Program-made: the position numbers and the translations under genes
Notes under the pieces: generated by a model
Databases searched by the model: none
The model's input: the letters and a program-made list of their open reading frames with translations, nothing else
What the model was told of the DNA's origin: nothing
Part shown: positions 6,022 through 7,584 of the stretch, in pieces
How the letters are laid out: every line of letters starts with the position of its first letter
How positions within the stretch are numbered: the stretch's first letter is position 1
Assembly (NCBI GenBank): GCA_050942745.1
Contig: JBMNNX010000302.1
Coordinates: forward strand, 1 to 7,584
Direction: 5' to 3'
DNA from: UBA10939 sp050942745
GTDB taxonomy: Bacteria; Myxococcota; Myxococcia; Myxococcales; UBA5297
Length of the DNA stretch: 7,584 nucleotides

Positions 6022-6030
6022 AACCTAGCA
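6022..6030 (-). promoter_or_regulatory. Candidate extended -10 promoter of the solenoid lipoprotein operon
   Basis: The minus strand reads TGC-TAGGTT, an extended -10 form like the one before the small lipoprotein gene (TGT-TAGCAT). It ends nine bases before the ATG at 6012, so transcription would start only about 3-4 bases before the start codon. No good -35 is seen. If real, the mRNA is nearly leaderless. Confidence 0.3.
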
Positions 6031-6106
6031 CGCGGACTGTGCGCCGCAGAACTTCGCCGCGCGCCCGACGATCGAGGGCCTACTCCCCGCGCCGCCGGCC
6101 GGTTTC

Positions 6107-6134
6107 TTGCCCGAGGGGTGGCCGGGCCTACGAT
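6107..6134 (+). promoter_or_regulatory. Candidate sigma-70-type promoter of the NlpC/P60 lipoprotein gene
   Basis: TTGCCC (6107-6112) and TACGAT (6129-6134) are 16 bases apart, each matching 4 of 6 consensus positions. The -10 ends 24 bases before the ATG and leaves GGAGAGGAG (6148-6156) inside the leader. A second GGGCCTAC, like the one overlapping this -10, lies at 6076-6083. Confidence 0.4.
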
Positions 6135-6158
6135 GGGTCGCAAGCACGGAGAGGAGCC

Positions 6159-6848
6159 ATGCGCCCGCGAGTCGCCGTCGTCCTGTTGCTGTTGAGCGCC
6201 TGCGCCGCCCCGGAGCGGCTGACCCACCACCGCTCTCCGCTGCTCGCGGTGCCAGTCGACCCGCTGACGCCCGAAGGTCGCCCCAACGCCATCCCCTTCA
6301 GCGGGCCCGCGCGGGCAAGCTCGCTGCCGCGGCTCGACGGCGAGGCCATCGCCTCCAGCGCGGCGCGCCTGCTCGGGCGCCGCCACGTGTCGGCGAACGG
6401 CAAGCGCTTCCCGGACGACTGCACCGGGCTGGTGCGCGCGGTCTACGCCGAGCACGGGGTCGACCTGCTCGCCGACGGCAGCCGCGGGGCCGAGAACGGG
6501 GTCACCGCCATCTACCGCTTCGCCGACAGCCGCGGCACGGTGCACACCGGCTCGCCGCGCCCCGGCGACATCGTCTTCTTCCGCGAGACCTACGACCGCA
6601 ACCGCGACGGGCGCGAGAACGACGGCCTGACACACATCGGCATTGTCGAGAAGGTCGAGGAGAACGGCACCGTCCACGTCATCCACCGCGTCGAGCGCGG
6701 CGTGGTGCGCTACCGGATGAACCCCGCGCACCCGAGCAAGCGCAAGGACGCCAACGGCCGGGTGCTCAACGACTACCTGCGCGAGGGGCGCAAGAACCGG
6801 CTCGCCGGTGAGCTCTTCGCGGCCTACGCGACCCTGGCGCGCCGCTGA
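6159..6848 (+). CDS. NlpC/P60 (CHAP-like) cysteine hydrolase lipoprotein
   Basis: 229 residues. Signal MRPRVAVVLLLLSAC with lipobox LSAC and lipidated Cys15. The hydrolase domain spans about 60-215. DDCTGLVRAVY (86-96) carries the candidate nucleophile Cys88, as in the DCSGLV motif of NlpC/P60 enzymes. RPGDIVFF (134-141) is the family strand. LTHIGIVEKV (157-166) supplies His159, and HVIHRV (173-178) offers a third polar residue (His176 or His173). The family cleaves peptidoglycan stem peptides or related amide bonds, here from a membrane anchor in the periplasm. Between the PGD strand and the catalytic His is DRNRDGREND (146-155), which fits a DxNxDG calcium-binding loop. GGAGAGGAG just upstream supports the ATG. 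It is divergent from the solenoid operon and converges on the next gene with a 25-base gap. A non-peptidoglycan amidase is possible. Confidence 0.85.
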   Translation: MRPRVAVVLLLLSACAAPERLTHHRSPLLAVPVDPLTPEGRPNAIPFSGPARASSLPRLDGEAIASSAARLLGRRHVSANGKRFPDDCTGLVRAVYAEHGVDLLADGSRGAENGVTAIYRFADSRGTVHTGSPRPGDIVFFRETYDRNRDGRENDGLTHIGIVEKVEENGTVHVIHRVERGVVRYRMNPAHPSKRKDANGRVLNDYLREGRKNRLAGELFAAYATLARR

Positions 6849-6873
6849 GCCGGATCAGGCGCCTTCGCCGTCC

Positions 6874-7584
6874 TCAAGGCTCGACGACGACGTCGAACCA
6901 GGCCGCCGCGGTCTGCGCCGGGAGCGGCTCGCCGCCTCGCCCTTCGCCAGCGACGAACTCGATGGCGTCGGCCAGGTGCTCGAGGTCGAGCGGCGCCGCC
7001 GAGGCGAAGACGGCGAAGCGATTGCGGCCGGCCGCGCCGCGCAGCGGGACGCGCGCCGGGACGTCGCTGACCGTCAGGTCGTGCACCCCGGGGCCGATTC
7101 GGCCGGGCTGCGCGAGCACGTCCACGCGGCCGTCGGGCTTGATGCGCACGACGTTGACGAAGGCCGGCGAGAGCAGCTCGTAGCTGACGAGCACCGCCTG
7201 GTCCTCGCGGTAGGTGGCGCCCGAGACGCCCTCCTCCGGCTCGTGCTCTTCGTCCTCGTCACCGTGGAGCGGGACGACCACGAAGCCGATGCCGACGGGC
7301 GAATCTCGGCCGGCGGCGTCGAGCCCGGAGCCTGGGGCGTCGCGCACGAGCAGCGTGACGACCCCTGCGAGCGCGAGGGCGCCAGCGAGGGCGAGCGGCA
7401 AGGCCTTGGCGCTTCGCCCGCGCGGCGGCCCGCCGCTGCGCCCGCTCAGGCGCGAATCGAGCTTGAGGCGGCGCAGGATCCGCTCGAAGGCCTCGTCGCG
7501 CCGCCGCGTCCGAGCCGGCGAAACGTCGAGCAGCGCCGCGTCGGCCTCGCCGTCGAGACCGTCGGCCCGGTCGAGCCCACCGAG
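6874..7584 (-). CDS. Single-pass membrane protein with extracytoplasmic sensor-like domain, N-terminus outside window
   Basis: The frame is open from the stop at 6874 to the right edge, giving 236 visible residues; the true start is beyond 7584. Residues 1-60 (visible numbering) are charged and cytoplasmic-like, with RRDEAFERILRRLKL as a helix. One membrane helix follows (about 61-80, LPLALAGALALAGVVTLLV), then an outer domain. That begins VGIGFVVVPLHGDEDEEHEP, continues YREDQAVLVSYELLSPAFVN and VVRIKPDGRVDVLAQPGRIG, and ends LPAQTAAAWFDVVVEP. A membrane helix followed by a beta-rich domain with this 'effect, then value-scaled output' pattern resembles DUF4384-like domains on zinc-finger anti-sigma proteins of myxobacteria; the matching N-terminal zinc finger would lie outside the window. 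So an anti-sigma or sensor role is a guess. An internal TTG at 7401 is not a believable start, because it would cut into the membrane helix. Confidence 0.7.
   Translation of the reverse strand, partial: LGGLDRADGLDGEADAALLDVSPARTRRRDEAFERILRRLKLDSRLSGRSGGPPRGRSAKALPLALAGALALAGVVTLLVRDAPGSGLDAAGRDSPVGIGFVVVPLHGDEDEEHEPEEGVSGATYREDQAVLVSYELLSPAFVNVVRIKPDGRVDVLAQPGRIGPGVHDLTVSDVPARVPLRGAAGRNRFAVFASAAPLDLEHLADAIEFVAGEGRGGEPLPAQTAAAWFDVVVEP

Noticed and set aside
4484..6031. A 515-residue minus-strand frame overlapping the solenoid gene, and the plus-strand frames at 4507-5412 and 5159-6195.
   Set aside because: Arginine/alanine-rich out-of-frame readings; only the 600-residue frame has a signal peptide and regular repeats.
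6849..6873. A terminator between the convergent NlpC/P60 and membrane-protein genes.
   Set aside because: Only a 4-bp stem (GGCG-CCTT-CGCC) is visible and no T-run; too weak to call.

Overview
The window is high-GC throughout, with dense short-spaced genes, many lipoproteins, TPR/HEAT solenoid proteins and a UvrD-type helicase close to versions I associate with Myxococcota and related former Deltaproteobacteria. That assignment is inference from composition and protein style; there is no rRNA or marker gene to prove it. Both window edges cut through genes. I see no tRNA, rRNA, CRISPR array, transposase, integrase or phage gene.

Layout. 1-1981 (-): a superfamily 1 UvrD/PcrA/Rep-like DNA helicase lacking only its C-terminal end. 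1982-2128: a short divergent promoter region. 2129-2575 (+): a small cysteine-containing lipoprotein. 2576-2805: an intergenic stretch with a tandem 17-bp repeat, hairpins, two alternative stem-loops and a heptameric (7-bp) repeat run. 2806-3252 (-): a thioredoxin-fold protein with a CxxC. 3253-3790: a poorly coding stretch holding the C-terminal remnant of a TPR protein and a tiny possible ORF in the same frame, separated by one TGA. 3791-4207 and 4210-6012 (-): a two-gene operon encoding a 600-residue solenoid lipoprotein (five exact-period 37-residue repeats, then HEAT and TPR-like segments) and a 138-residue protein of unknown function. 6013-6158: a second divergent promoter region. 6159-6848 (+): an NlpC/P60 (CHAP-like) lipoprotein with a Cys/His pair and a calcium-loop-like insertion. 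6874-7584 (-): a single-pass membrane protein, N-terminus outside the window, with an extracytoplasmic domain like those on myxobacterial sigma-factor-associated membrane proteins.

How the genes fit together. The right half (3791-7584) is envelope-oriented: a lipoprotein scaffold with its partner, a divergent cell-wall hydrolase-like lipoprotein and a membrane-spanning protein. A shared envelope role is plausible but unproven. The left half looks like ordinary housekeeping plus a decayed gene and repeats. I do not see a clear new defence or mobile system. The most unusual items are the 37-residue-repeat lipoprotein operon and the repeat-packed convergent intergenic region at 2584-2771.
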